Notes: generated by a model from the sequence alone, not told the origin. Shown: positions 44,633 to 53,698, counted from the stretch's first letter. The stretch: DNA of 64,000 bases from Lautropia dentalis (GCF_003892345.1 NZ_RRUE01000002.1:939655-1003654), one strand, 5' to 3'. Numbers and translations: made by a program.

Positions 44633-45982
44633 GTGGAGGCACTGCAGAATTTCTTCGAATGGCTGGGCGGCTACGTCTGGGGGCTGCCGCTGCTGATACT
44701 GCTGGGCGGCACGGCCATCTATCTCACACTGCGGCTGGCCTTCCTGCAGGTCACCATGCTGCCGATGGCGCTCAAACAGGCGTTTTCGCCGCCGAAGGCC
44801 CACCATCACGATCACGAGGGTGACATCTCGCACTTCAGCGCGCTGATGACGGCCCTGTCGGCCACCATCGGTACCGGCAACATTGCCGGTGTGGCCACGG
44901 CCATCGTCTCGGGTGGTCCGGGGGCCGTGTTCTGGATGTGGATCACCGCCTTCTTCGGCATGGCCACCAAGTACGGCGAGGCCGTGCTGGCCGTCAAATA
45001 CCGCGTCACCAACGAAAAGGGCGAGATGAGTGGCGGCCCCATGTACTACATCGAGCGTGGCCTGAACATGAAGTGGATGGCCGTGCTGTTCGCCGTGTTC
45101 GGTGTGCTGGCCTCGTTCGGCATCGGCAGTTCGGTGCAGGCCAACTCGGTGGCGCAGGCCATCCAGACCAGCTTCGACATCAACCCCTGGATCACGGGTG
45201 TGGCGCTGACCATCCTCACGGGCATCGTGGTGCTGGGCGGCATCCAGAGCATTTCGAAGGCGTCGTCCTACATCGTGCCCTTCATGGCCATCGTCTATGT
45301 GGCGGGCGGTCTGGCCATCATCTGCCTGCACTTCGACAAGGTTGGCCCGGCCATCTCGCTGATCTGTCGCTCGGCCTTCGGGCTGGATGCGATGGTGGGG
45401 GCCACCATCGGCATGGCCGTACGCTATGGGGTGGCCCGCGGCGTGTTCTCCAACGAATCGGGCATGGGTTCGGCCCCCATCGCGGCCGCTGCCGCGAAGA
45501 CCGACCACCCCTCGCGGCAGGCGCTGGTGTCGATGACCGGCACCTTCCTCGATACCATCGTGGTCTGCAGCATCACCGGCATCGTGCTGGTCATCGGCGG
45601 GCTGTACCAGACCTCCAGTGAATCGGGGGCGGCGCTCACCACCCATACCTTCAACGACCTGCTGCCCGGTCCCGGCGGCTGGCTGGTCACCTTCGGCCTG
45701 ATCTTCTTTGCCTACTCCACCATTCTCGGCTGGTGCTATTACGGCGAGAAATGCGCCTCCTACCTGGGTGGCGAGCGGATCGTGCCCATCTACCGCATCA
45801 TCTACGTGGTGTCGGTGCTGCTGGGCGCCGGGGTCAACCTGGGGCTGGTCTGGGCGGCCTCCGATGTCTTCAACGGCCTGATGGCCGTGCCCAACCTGAT
45901 CGCGCTGCTGCTGATGTCCAACGTGATCGTGGCCGAGACGAAGGACTTCATCATGAAGCGCCGCTCGGGCGAACTGCCCTGA
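44633..45982 (+). CDS. Alanine/glycine:cation symporter (AGCS family)
   Basis: A 449-residue inner-membrane carrier with about 11 helices. Family hallmarks are SALMTALSATIGTGNIAGVATAIVSGGPGAVFWMW, GEMSGGPMYYIERGL, GVFSNESGMGSAPIAAAAAKTDHP and STILGWCYYGEKC. It imports alanine or glycine with Na+ or H+. The GTG start is fixed by GAGGAG seven bases upstream. An ATG-free leader of about 200 bp with a hairpin precedes it. It is monocistronic, with a terminator 27 bases after the stop. Confidence 0.93.
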   Translation: MEALQNFFEWLGGYVWGLPLLILLGGTAIYLTLRLAFLQVTMLPMALKQAFSPPKAHHHDHEGDISHFSALMTALSATIGTGNIAGVATAIVSGGPGAVFWMWITAFFGMATKYGEAVLAVKYRVTNEKGEMSGGPMYYIERGLNMKWMAVLFAVFGVLASFGIGSSVQANSVAQAIQTSFDINPWITGVALTILTGIVVLGGIQSISKASSYIVPFMAIVYVAGGLAIICLHFDKVGPAISLICRSAFGLDAMVGATIGMAVRYGVARGVFSNESGMGSAPIAAAAAKTDHPSRQALVSMTGTFLDTIVVCSITGIVLVIGGLYQTSSESGAALTTHTFNDLLPGPGGWLVTFGLIFFAYSTILGWCYYGEKCASYLGGERIVPIYRIIYVVSVLLGAGVNLGLVWAASDVFNGLMAVPNLIALLLMSNVIVAETKDFIMKRRSGELP

Positions 45983-46009
45983 GCAGCTTCGCCACGAGGC
46001 ATTTTTCTG

Positions 46010-46062
46010 AACCCGCGCACGTCGTCCGTGCCCGCGCACGTCGTCCGTGTTGCGGGTTTTTT
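46010..46062 (+). terminator. Terminator after the AGCS gene, loop duplicated in tandem
   Basis: AACCCGC pairs with GCGGGTT followed by T5. Between the arms a 19-bp unit CCCGCGCACGTCGTCCGTG occurs twice (46012-46030, 46031-46049), so the loop seems to have grown by tandem duplication. Confidence 0.75.
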
Positions 46063-46224
46063 GTGTCGTGATCAGCGCAGGCGCATGAAGCTCTGACCAC
46101 CTGCTTTGTACAGGCGCTGCGCTGGCCTGCGCCGTCGCCTATGTTGCAGTTTTTTGCATCGGAACCTGTGCCCGGGCTTTTCCTGTGCGCAACTGTCGAT
46201 GTCCAGAGGACTTCGGGCGGTCAT

Positions 46225-46271
46225 TCATGCATATCTGAATATTTGACGCCTGGCCAGTCATGCATATCTGA
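46225..46271. promoter_or_regulatory. Paired direct repeats upstream of feo
   Basis: TCATGCATATCTGA occurs at 46225-46238 and 46258-46271, start-to-start 33 bp, about three helical turns. This fits two binding sites for one regulator on the same DNA face. The regulator is unknown. Confidence 0.5.
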
Positions 46272-46479
46272 TCGTTCATGCCATTTATGGTTACCCCCGG
46301 TGAAAAGGTATGAACAGGCTGTTTTTCTTGTGCAGGATCAAGCTTTCCATACACGTGGTGCATGCCTGTCATGCAAAACCCGAGGGTTCAGGTGCGAATT
46401 CATTTGCCATCTCGGGTCAAACCTGATTGACGTACTTGGGATTGTTTGCACTTTTTTCTGCAAGGAACAAAATAGCGGG

Positions 46480-46498
46480 AATGATCAGCACCATCATT
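46480..46498. promoter_or_regulatory. Weak candidate Fur-type site before feoA
   Basis: AATGAT-N7-ATCATT is a 19-bp dyad about 105 bp before the feoA start. Its half-sites match Fur half-sites but the spacing differs from the 9-1-9 consensus. Confidence 0.2.
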
Positions 46499-46601
46499 TG
46501 GACTGGTCACGCAATGGTCGGTATTTCTGCAGTTAACCAATCAAGAAAAAGAACTCTTCTCATTTGTTATTCTGCGGGTGAGAAGAAGGGACTTACCGAA
46601 A

Positions 46602-46919
46602 ATGACCCAAACACTTCCCCTGTCACAGCTCAAGAAAGGGGCCCATGCGCATATCGAGCGCATTGCGCCCAACCCGGTCTTTGGCGGCCTCGACCCCATG
46701 GTGGGCCGCCGCCTGGCCGACCTCGGATTTTCCGATGGCGTCCCGCTGATGGTCATTGCCACCGGCCTGCTGGGGCGCGGCCCCTTTGCCGTGCGCCTGG
46801 GCAACCAGTCGCAGTTTGCCCTGCGCGAGCCCGAGGCCGCCAAGATCCTCTGCCGGGTCGTGCCGCATGGCCATGGTCAGACTTCTTCTGTTTCAACCCA
46901 TTCCAGGGAGGCCCGCTGA
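46602..46919 (+). CDS. feoA: Ferrous iron transport protein A
   Basis: A 105-residue cytosolic SH3-like protein: LSQLKKGAHAHIERIAPN, DPMVGRRLADLGFSDGVPLMVIATGLLGRGPFAVRLGNQSQFALREPEAAKILC. FeoA supports FeoB, probably through its GTPase domain. The C-terminal tail is longer than usual by about 20 residues. It starts the feo operon and its stop is followed within two bases by the feoB ATG. The Shine-Dalgarno (AAGGGA) is somewhat far, 12 bases away. Confidence 0.9.
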   Translation: MTQTLPLSQLKKGAHAHIERIAPNPVFGGLDPMVGRRLADLGFSDGVPLMVIATGLLGRGPFAVRLGNQSQFALREPEAAKILCRVVPHGHGQTSSVSTHSREAR

Positions 46920-46921
46920 TC

Positions 46922-48853
46922 ATGGCCGAAGTATCCTCTGCCACCCTGGTGCAGCCCGTTCATCTGGACACCGCTGCCCAGCCCAGCCACAGCAAGGCCG
47001 CCACCTTTGCACTGCTGGGCGCGCCCAACTGCGGCAAGACCGTGCTGTTCAATGGCCTGACCGGCGCCCACGCCAAGGTGGCCAACTATGCCGGCGTCAC
47101 CGTGGACCGGCGCGAAGGCCGTTTTACCAGTGACCGCGAGGTGCGCCTCATCGACCTGCCGGGCACCTACAGCCTGCGCACCACCAGCCCCGACGAGGCG
47201 GTGGCCCGTGACGTGCTGCTGGGCAAGTACGGGGTCTGTCCGGACGGCATCATCGCCGTGGCCGATGCCACCAACCTGCGCATGACGCTGCGCATGATGC
47301 TGGAGCTGAAAACCCTCGGCCTGCCGATGGTCATCTCGCTCAACCTCAGCGACGTGGCCCGTTCCCGCGGCCTGAAGATCGATGCGAAAAAGCTCAGCGA
47401 ACTGCTGGGTGCCACTGTGCTCGAAACCGTGGCCATCAGCAGGAGCGGCGTGATGGCCGTGGAAAAGGCCGCACTTGCCATGCCGCGCGGCCAGACCGCC
47501 CGGCTCGATCCGGCCGAAGCCGAACGCAAGCTGGAGGCGCTCGACAGCAACGCCCTGTACGAACAGGTCGAGGACATCCTCTCGCAGGTGGTGCAGACCG
47601 AGCTGACGCTGCCCGCCTGGCACCGCCGGCTGGACAACATCGTCATGCATCCGTTCTGGGGCATGCTGATCCTGCTTACCATCCTGCTGCTGGTCTTCCA
47701 GGCCGTCTACACCTGGGCACAGCCGGTGATGGACAGCATCCAGGGCCTCTTCGATTCACTGGGCGAATGGGTGGGGGCCACCCTGCCGCAGGGGCTGCTG
47801 TCCGACCTGCTGGTCAACGGCGTGATTGCCGGCACCGGCAGCGTGCTGGTGTTTTTGCCGCAGATCACCATCCTCTTTGCCTTCATCCTGCTGCTCGAAG
47901 ACTCGGGCTACCTGCCGCGCGCGGCCTTCCTGCTCGACAATCTGCTGTCGCGCACCGGCCTGTCGGGCCGGGCCTTCATCCCGCTGCTGTCGAGCTTCGC
48001 CTGCGCCGTGCCGGCCGTCATGTCCGCCCGCACCATTCAGGATCCGCGCGAGCGGCTGGTCACCATCGCCATTGCGCCGATGCTCACCTGCTCGGCCCGT
48101 TTGCCCATCTACGCGCTGATCATCGCGGCCGTCATTCCCAACCAGACGGTGTGGGGCGTGTTCAACCTGCAGGGGCTCACGCTGTTCGCGCTGTATCTGG
48201 CCGGCATCCTGTCGGCGGCGCTCACCGCATGGGTGCTCAAATGGATGGCCCGCAGCAAGGGCAACGTGCAGCAGTTCCCGCTGCTGATGGAGCTGCCCAC
48301 CTTCCGCATGCCCAACTTCAGGCACATCATTACCAGCCTGTGGGACCGCGTGAAGGCCTTCCTGGTGCGGGCCGGTACGGTGATCTTTTCGGTGAGCGTG
48401 GTGCTGTGGGCGCTGACCAGCTTCCCGTCTGCCCCCGAGGGCGCCACGGGGGCTGCCATCGACTACAGTCTGGCCGGCATGCTGGGCCACCTGATCCAGC
48501 CGATCTTTGCGCCGCTGGGCTTTACCTGGCAGATGTGCATTGCCATGGTGCCGGGCATTGCCGCCCGTGAGGTGGTGGTGGCCGCGCTGGGGACCGTGTA
48601 TGCGGTGGGGGCCGGTTCCGAAGATGCCGTGAGCAACGCGCTGATTCCCATCGTGCACAACAACTGGGGCATTGCCACTGCCTTTTCCTTCCTGGCCTGG
48701 TACGTGTACGCGCCGATGTGTGCCTCCACGCTCGCCGTGATCCGGCGTGAAACCAAATCGGCAAGAACCACCTTCCTGATCACCTTCGGCCTGCTGGCAC
48801 TTGCCTACGTCATGGCCATGATCGTCTACCAGATCACGTCGAGGATATTCTGA
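46922..48853 (+). CDS. feoB: Ferrous iron transporter FeoB
   Basis: A 643-residue Fe(II) transporter. The N-terminal GTPase has G1 GAPNCGKTVLFN, the G2 threonine in AGVTVDRREG, G3 DLPGTYSL and an NxxD-type G4 NLSD. The membrane part has the Gate motifs, LLSSFACAVPAVMSARTI and LTCSARLPIYALII, with their conserved cysteines. It is shorter than E. coli FeoB (773) but within the family range. The final bases TGATG couple it to the next small gene. Confidence 0.96.
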   Translation: MAEVSSATLVQPVHLDTAAQPSHSKAATFALLGAPNCGKTVLFNGLTGAHAKVANYAGVTVDRREGRFTSDREVRLIDLPGTYSLRTTSPDEAVARDVLLGKYGVCPDGIIAVADATNLRMTLRMMLELKTLGLPMVISLNLSDVARSRGLKIDAKKLSELLGATVLETVAISRSGVMAVEKAALAMPRGQTARLDPAEAERKLEALDSNALYEQVEDILSQVVQTELTLPAWHRRLDNIVMHPFWGMLILLTILLLVFQAVYTWAQPVMDSIQGLFDSLGEWVGATLPQGLLSDLLVNGVIAGTGSVLVFLPQITILFAFILLLEDSGYLPRAAFLLDNLLSRTGLSGRAFIPLLSSFACAVPAVMSARTIQDPRERLVTIAIAPMLTCSARLPIYALIIAAVIPNQTVWGVFNLQGLTLFALYLAGILSAALTAWVLKWMARSKGNVQQFPLLMELPTFRMPNFRHIITSLWDRVKAFLVRAGTVIFSVSVVLWALTSFPSAPEGATGAAIDYSLAGMLGHLIQPIFAPLGFTWQMCIAMVPGIAAREVVVAALGTVYAVGAGSEDAVSNALIPIVHNNWGIATAFSFLAWYVYAPMCASTLAVIRRETKSARTTFLITFGLLALAYVMAMIVYQITSRIF

Positions 48854-48999
48854 TGATCGAGAATCTCATCGTGGCCGTCATCGTCATCGCGGCCTTCGCC
48901 TACGTCCTGCGCAAATTCATCTTCAAAAAGAAATCCGCCGGTGGTGACTGCGGCACCTGCGACAAGTGCAGCGGTGGCTCGGGGGGCGGGTGTCACTGA
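48853..48999 (+). CDS. FeoB-associated Cys-rich membrane peptide
   Basis: A 48-residue protein whose ATG overlaps the feoB stop (TGATG). One N-terminal membrane helix (MIENLIVAVIVIAAFAYVLR) is followed by a basic patch KFIFKKK and a Cys-rich tail with CGTCDKC and a final GCH. This is the layout of the FeoB-associated Cys-rich membrane protein family that takes the place of FeoC in many bacteria. It may deliver or sense iron at the FeoB pore; that role is inferred. Confidence 0.88.
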   Translation: MIENLIVAVIVIAAFAYVLRKFIFKKKSAGGDCGTCDKCSGGSGGGCH

Positions 49000-49041
49000 G
49001 CGTGCAGGACGGCGCCCGGGCATGCGGTCGCTGATCCTCTG

Positions 49042-50313
49042 TCAGAGCGACCCCGTCAGCGATGCCGCCACCAGCTTGCGGAACGGCGTGAAGCGCTGGC
49101 CCAGGTGCAGCGCGGCATTGCGCAGCAGTTTGGCCGGTGCCGCCTCGGTGGTGTAGAGCGTGGCGATCAGGCGCGTGACCTCGTACAGCGGCCGCGTGGC
49201 CAGCATGTGGCGGCGCTCGTAGCGGGCCAGCAGGTCGGGGCTGCCGATATCCTTGCCCGAGGCGTGTGCGAGGCGCAGCTCGTCGGCCAGCGTGTTCACA
49301 CTCAGCAGGCCAAAATTGAAGCCATGTGCCGTGACCGGGTGCATGCCCACGGCGGCATCGCCCACGCAGGCAAAGCGGCGGGCCACCAGCCGGTGCGGCA
49401 TCACGCCCACCAGCGGATAGTTGTGGCGCGTGCTGGTGAGCTTCATTTTGCCCAGCCGGCCATGGTAGCGGCGCGACATCTCCTCGCCGAAGGCTTCTTC
49501 GTCCATGGTCAGCAGCGGCTCGATGCGCTGGTGCGGCAGTGTCAGCACTGTGGAGGCGCGGTGTTCACCGGTGACCGGGTCGTCGTTCATCGGCAGCAGG
49601 GCCAGTGTCTGGCCGTAGTCGAACCACTCCCAGGCCACGTGGTTGTGCGGTACCTCGTGCGTCATCTGGCACACCAGCATGGTGCGGCCGAAATCGTGTA
49701 TGCTGGCGCCCACGCCCATGGCACGCCGGGTGGGCGAGAAGCGGCTGTCGGCCGCCACCAGCAGGCGGGCGCGGTGGGTGGTGCCATCGGCCAGCAGCAC
49801 CTCGGTCATGTCACCGGTGCCGGCGGCTGACCCAGCACTTCCCGCGGCCGGGGCGCTCCCGGCGGCCGCTGCGCCCTGTGACAGTACGCGGGTGATTGGC
49901 TGGCCGGTCATCAGCGTGATGCGGCCATGGGCCTTCGCGGCGGCATCCACCTCGGCAAAGGCGGCCCGGCGGATCAGGTGGTTGGACACCAGCCAGCCCA
50001 GTTCGCTGCGGTTGGTCAGTGTGTGACCGATCATCATCGAGAAGGGCGAGGCGCCGTTGAGCACCTTGGCATCGCGCAGCGGCGACAGGGCGGCCGGATC
50101 GGTGTCGTGGATGCGCTGCCACAGGCCCAGCTCGCGCATCAGCGACGCCGAGCGCTGCGTCATGGCAATTTCGCGGCCATCGAAGGCCGCGTTTTCCAGC
50201 GCCTCGCGCGGCTGCTGCTCGACCAGGCCGATGGTCAGTCCCGTATCTGCCAGCGCGCGCGCCAGGCACAGGCCGGCCGGGCCGGCTCCACTGATGAGAA
50301 GATCGAAATCCAT
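49042..50313 (-). CDS. ubiM: UbiM-type flavin hydroxylase of ubiquinone synthesis
   Basis: A 423-residue FAD monooxygenase of the UbiH/F/I/M group. The FAD motif is DLLISGAGPAGLCLARALAD, the DG-type motif is ARLLVAADSRFSPTRR, and the second FAD motif is FACVGDAAVGMHPVTAHGFNFGLLS. HPVTAHGFN favours UbiM, the betaproteobacterial hydroxylase. It hydroxylates the quinone ring at the membrane. An Ala/Gly/Ser insertion (GAAAAGSAPAAGSAGSAAG) sits near residue 155. GGAG nine bases upstream and the FAD motif set the start at 50313. Confidence 0.82.
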   Translation of the reverse strand: MDFDLLISGAGPAGLCLARALADTGLTIGLVEQQPREALENAAFDGREIAMTQRSASLMRELGLWQRIHDTDPAALSPLRDAKVLNGASPFSMMIGHTLTNRSELGWLVSNHLIRRAAFAEVDAAAKAHGRITLMTGQPITRVLSQGAAAAGSAPAAGSAGSAAGTGDMTEVLLADGTTHRARLLVAADSRFSPTRRAMGVGASIHDFGRTMLVCQMTHEVPHNHVAWEWFDYGQTLALLPMNDDPVTGEHRASTVLTLPHQRIEPLLTMDEEAFGEEMSRRYHGRLGKMKLTSTRHNYPLVGVMPHRLVARRFACVGDAAVGMHPVTAHGFNFGLLSVNTLADELRLAHASGKDIGSPDLLARYERRHMLATRPLYEVTRLIATLYTTEAAPAKLLRNAALHLGQRFTPFRKLVAASLTGSL

Positions 50314-50602
50314 GCGCAGTCTCCAGAAAAAAGTAAGGGCGTGTCTGCGCATGCGGGCACAGCTCGCACGCGTGCCTGACGTACCCCACGCAGACACCCG
50401 CACAGACGCTCCCCGGACCCGCAGAGTGTACCCGAGCCGTCTGGCTTCGGGGCTTGATTGCCGTCATGGCTGCCGTGGTCGCCCTGCCCATGGCATGCAT
50501 ATGCATGGATGCCGGGCGTATGTGTCTCCGGGGGAGCGCGTCGAATGTGGCGGCAGACTTCAGCCATGGATGCAGTTGCTGGGTAGGTAACGCCCGTCAA
50601 TG

Positions 50603-51781
50603 CTACCTGCCGGTCGGGCGTGTCCTGGGGGCCAGCGCAGCACCTGCTTCCGGCTGGTCTGCCTCCTTGCCGGCCGGTACATCAGCCGGCTGTGTGGCAG
50701 ATGGTCGCGACGGACGAGGGGAGGCCGATGGCCGCTGCACGGTTGACGGCAGATATCCGTGCACTGCCCGGAACGCTTGCGAGAAGTGCCCGAGGCTGCG
50801 GTAGCCCACATAATGGGCGACTTCGCGCACACTCATGCGCCCTTCTTCCAGCAGGGCCAGCGCCACCTTCATCCGCTGCTGGCGCAGGTAGGTGGCAATG
50901 CCCATGCCGGTGCGCTCGTGAAAACCCTGTTTCAGGTAGCACTCGTTGGTACCCACCCGCCGGGCCAGCCGGCTGATCGACAGCTCGGTGCCATATTCAC
51001 TGTGGATGATGTCGATGGCATCGTCCACCATCCGTCGCCAGCGGTCCTGGCGGCGCCTGGCCGGTGTGGGCGGCAGTGCCAGCCACTGGCCCAGCAGGGA
51101 TAGCACCTGGCCTTCCAGCTGCAGCTGCTCGGCCAGGGGCATGGTCTGCATGGGGGCCAGCCCGGTCATCAGTGCATGGGCCTGACGCATGGTGGCGCTC
51201 ATGTCTGCCTGCATCGGATGCACCTGCATGATGCCCTGGCCCCGAGGCTGCAGACACTGCTCCAGCAGGCGACGGGCTTTGTCATGCAGCATGCCGTCGG
51301 CCAGCCAGCGTTCGACCAGTGGCGCCTGCATCGACAGGTGAAGCGCCGACCATTCGCCGGCGTGCATCGTGCTGTGCCGCAAGTCCATCACGCCACTTCG
51401 GAACCACAACTCATTGTTGCCCGGTGTCTGGAACTCACGTCCCCGCAGATCCGTCCAGTCGAAGGCACCATGCATCTTCAGCGTCAGGGCTACCGGCGGG
51501 GTGTAGTGTTTTTCCTCGTACAGTGAGGTGTAGGGCACCAGCAGCCGTCCCCGGGAACTGGCGGCCAGGATGCCGCTGTCGAACAGCTGGACGTCCATGT
51601 GCCCCTGCAACCATGGGGTCTTCATGCGGATCCAGGCATGCCGCCCCTGCCCATCCACTGCAATCGCCGGTTTCATGCGTTTGAATTCCTGGATGTGCTG
51701 CAGATAATCGTTGAGCAGCTGGGTGCCTGCCGCGGGAGGCGTGGCGGGCGGAGGTAAATGGTCGCTGCCGTCCTCGGGCAT
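50603..51781 (-). CDS. AraC-family regulator, paralogue 1
   Basis: A 392-residue regulator. The C-terminal double HTH (about 255-350) reads ELSISRLARRVGTNECYLKQGFHERTGMGIATYLRQQRM and then VREVAHYVGYRSLGHFSQAFRAVHGYLP. The N-terminal part (SGILAASSRGRLLVPYTSLYEEKHYTPPVAL) would bind an effector. It is a tandem near-duplicate of the next gene, alike along its whole length. The basic/Ser-Pro tail is disordered. GGAGG lies 10 bases before the ATG. A PchR-like, siderophore-sensing role is only a suggestion from the MFS neighbour. Confidence 0.88.
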   Translation of the reverse strand: MPEDGSDHLPPPATPPAAGTQLLNDYLQHIQEFKRMKPAIAVDGQGRHAWIRMKTPWLQGHMDVQLFDSGILAASSRGRLLVPYTSLYEEKHYTPPVALTLKMHGAFDWTDLRGREFQTPGNNELWFRSGVMDLRHSTMHAGEWSALHLSMQAPLVERWLADGMLHDKARRLLEQCLQPRGQGIMQVHPMQADMSATMRQAHALMTGLAPMQTMPLAEQLQLEGQVLSLLGQWLALPPTPARRRQDRWRRMVDDAIDIIHSEYGTELSISRLARRVGTNECYLKQGFHERTGMGIATYLRQQRMKVALALLEEGRMSVREVAHYVGYRSLGHFSQAFRAVHGYLPSTVQRPSASPRPSRPSATQPADVPAGKEADQPEAGAALAPRTRPTGR

Positions 51782-51844
51782 GGCAGGGAAGCCTCCTTGA
51801 AAAAGGTATCGGAGCGCCGGATTCTGCCATGCACCCGACAATAT

Positions 51845-51873
51845 TTCATGAACGGACCTGAGCGTTCATGAAC
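51845..51873. promoter_or_regulatory. Paired TTCATGAAC boxes upstream of araC paralogue 1
   Basis: TTCATGAAC at 51845-51853 and 51865-51873, 20 bp apart (two helical turns), 64-92 bp before the start codon. The right box extends to the palindrome GTTCATGAAC. The position suits an AraC-type site or a dimeric repressor. Confidence 0.5.
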
Positions 51874-51919
51874 AGGCCGGCGTGATTCAGGTGGCGGCCA
51901 TTATTTGCGCTGCAGGCAT

Positions 51920-52036
51920 CATTCATGATGTGGCCATGATTCGTGATGTGGCCGTCATTTGTGAAAGGGTCGCATTTGTGAGGGGGCCGCATTTGTGAAG
52001 GGGCCGCCATTCGTGCGGTGGCCGTTATTCCTGCCG
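51920..52036. repeat. Degenerate repeats of about 18 bp upstream of araC paralogue 1
   Basis: Units vary around GTGGCCGTCATTTGTGA (for example GGGGCCGCATTTGTGAA and GTGGCCATGATTCGTGAT). A related, more degenerate array lies upstream of paralogue 2. Confidence 0.6.
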
Positions 52037-52096
52037 TGCCTGTTCCGGCCGTTCTTGTGTGTATCGGCGCTTCCGCAGCTGGGTGAGTGATGCCCG

Positions 52097-53281
52097 TCAG
52101 CGCTCCTCGCCGGTCAGGAGTATTTCGGGCTCCTGCGCATGACCTGCCTCCGGCTGGTCTGCATTTTTGCTGGCCGGTGCCGCAGCCGGCTGTGTGCCAG
52201 ATGGTCGTGGCGGGCGGGGGGAAGACAATGGCCGCTGCACGGTCGACGGCAGATAGCCATGCACCGTCCGGAACGCCTGCGAAAAGTGCCCGAGGCTGCG
52301 GTAGCCCACATAATGGGCCACCTCGCCCACATTCATGCTGCCTTCCTCCAGCAGGGCCAGTGCCACTTTCATCCGCTGCTGGCGCAGGTAGGTGGCAATG
52401 CCCATGCCGGTGCGTTCGCGAAAGCCCTGTTTCAGGTAGCACTCGTTGGTGCCCACCCGCCAGGCCAGCCGGCTGATCGACAGCTCGGTGCCGTACTCGC
52501 TTTGGATGATGTCGATGGCATCATCTACCGTCCGCCGCCAGCGGTCCTGCCGGCGCTTGACGGGGGTGGGCGGCAGCGCCAGCCACTGGCCCAGCAGGGA
52601 CAGTATCTGGCCTTCCAGCTGCAGCTGTTCGGCCAGGGGCATGGCCTGCATGGGGGCCAGTCCGGCCAGCAGCGCATGGGCCTGGCGCATGGTGGCGCTC
52701 ATGTCTGCCTGCATCGAGTGCACCTGCATGATGCCCTGGCCCCGAGGCTGCAGGCACTGCTCCAGCAGGCGACGGGCTTTGTCATGCAGCATGCCGTCGG
52801 CTAGCCAGCGTTCGACCAGCGACGCCTGCATCGACAGCTCAAGTTGCGACCATTCGCCGGCGTGCAGCGTGCTGTGCCGCCAGTCCATTATGCCGCTCTG
52901 GAACCACATTTCGTTATTGCCCGGCGTCTTGAACTCACGCCCCCGCAGGTCCGTCCAGTCGAAGGCGCCCTGCATCTTCAGCGTCAGACCCACCGGTGGG
53001 TAGTAGTGTTTTTCCTCGTACAGCGAGGTATAGGGTACCAGCAGCCGTCCTTGCGCACAGACCGTCATGATGCCGCTGTCGAACAGCTGGGCCGCCATGC
53101 GCCCCTGTGCCCAGGGGGATTGCGTGCCGATCCAGGCCCGCCGGCCCTGTCCATCCACGGCGATCACCGGTTTCATGCCTTCGTGGGCCAATACGTGGTG
53201 CAGATAATCGTCCAGTAACTGGCTGCCGGCATGAGGGGAAGCAGTGGGCGGCGGTGTATGGTCGCTGCCGTCCTCGGGCAT
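52097..53281 (-). CDS. AraC-family regulator, paralogue 2
   Basis: A 394-residue AraC regulator that matches paralogue 1 residue for residue over most of its length, including MPEDGSDH at the start and the double HTH (SRLAWRVGTNECYLKQGFRERTG... VGEVAHYVGYRSLGHFSQAF). Differences cluster near residues 25-100 and in the C-terminal tail, which fits divergence of effector binding with a kept DNA-binding part. AGGAGG lies before the ATG. It stands between paralogue 1 and the MFS carrier, all read leftwards. Confidence 0.88.
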   Translation of the reverse strand: MPEDGSDHTPPPTASPHAGSQLLDDYLHHVLAHEGMKPVIAVDGQGRRAWIGTQSPWAQGRMAAQLFDSGIMTVCAQGRLLVPYTSLYEEKHYYPPVGLTLKMQGAFDWTDLRGREFKTPGNNEMWFQSGIMDWRHSTLHAGEWSQLELSMQASLVERWLADGMLHDKARRLLEQCLQPRGQGIMQVHSMQADMSATMRQAHALLAGLAPMQAMPLAEQLQLEGQILSLLGQWLALPPTPVKRRQDRWRRTVDDAIDIIQSEYGTELSISRLAWRVGTNECYLKQGFRERTGMGIATYLRQQRMKVALALLEEGSMNVGEVAHYVGYRSLGHFSQAFRTVHGYLPSTVQRPLSSPRPPRPSGTQPAAAPASKNADQPEAGHAQEPEILLTGEER

Positions 53282-53698
53282 GGCAGGGAGCCCTCCTTAA
53301 AAAAGGTATCAGAGCGCCGGATTCTGCCATGCACCGAACGATATACCCGTTACAACAGGGTATCGATATTGTGCATATGTAAATGGTTGTCGGAATGGAT
53401 TATTGAGGGGGCAGATTTTCATGAACAGGCCGTGTCGTTCATGAACGGAACGGCGTGGTTCAGACCGGATTTATTCATGCGATGGCCAGCATTTACGCCA
53501 CGGGTATCATTCATGAACCATTCATGACGCAGCCATTATTCGCGATAGGGCCGTCATACGTGATGCGGCCATTGTTTCTGCCGTGGCCATCATTCTGCGA
53601 CGGCTATTATTCCGGCCGTGATCATTCAGGCCGCAGTCAAACCCGGCGTGATCGCTCATGAATGTAACTGCCGAAATTGGTGGGGCAGACCGGGTTTT
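53282..53698. other. Gap upstream of araC paralogue 2
   Basis: About 415 bp with no credible gene. It has paired TTCATGAAC boxes (53418-53446), further ATTCATGAAC/ATTCATGAC sequences near 53508-53528, and degenerate GGCCATCATT-type units to about 53640. It is AT-richer than the genome average near 53330-53420. Confidence 0.6.
53418..53446. promoter_or_regulatory. Paired TTCATGAAC boxes upstream of araC paralogue 2
   Basis: TTCATGAAC at 53418-53426 and 53438-53446, again 20 bp apart, here 137-165 bp before the start codon. The right box extends to GTTCATGAAC. The pair and its spacing are kept between the two paralogues although the surrounding bases differ. Confidence 0.5.

Larger units (their letters stand above)
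45983..46601. other. Intergenic gap between AGCS gene and feoA
   Basis: About 620 bp with no credible gene, unusually AT-rich from 46200 on. Left to right: terminator with a duplicated loop (46010-46062), two TCATGCATATCTGA repeats (46225-46271), a dyad AATGAT-N7-ATCATT (46480-46498) and the feo promoter region. Confidence 0.6.
51782..52096. other. Gap upstream of araC paralogue 1
   Basis: About 315 bp with no credible gene. It has paired TTCATGAAC boxes (51845-51873) and then six or so degenerate units of about 18 bp (51920-52036). The same layout is found upstream of paralogue 2. Confidence 0.6.

Noticed and set aside
46480-46498. Confident Fur box before feoA
   Set aside because: The half-sites fit but the 7-bp centre does not match the Fur consensus; kept only as a weak candidate.
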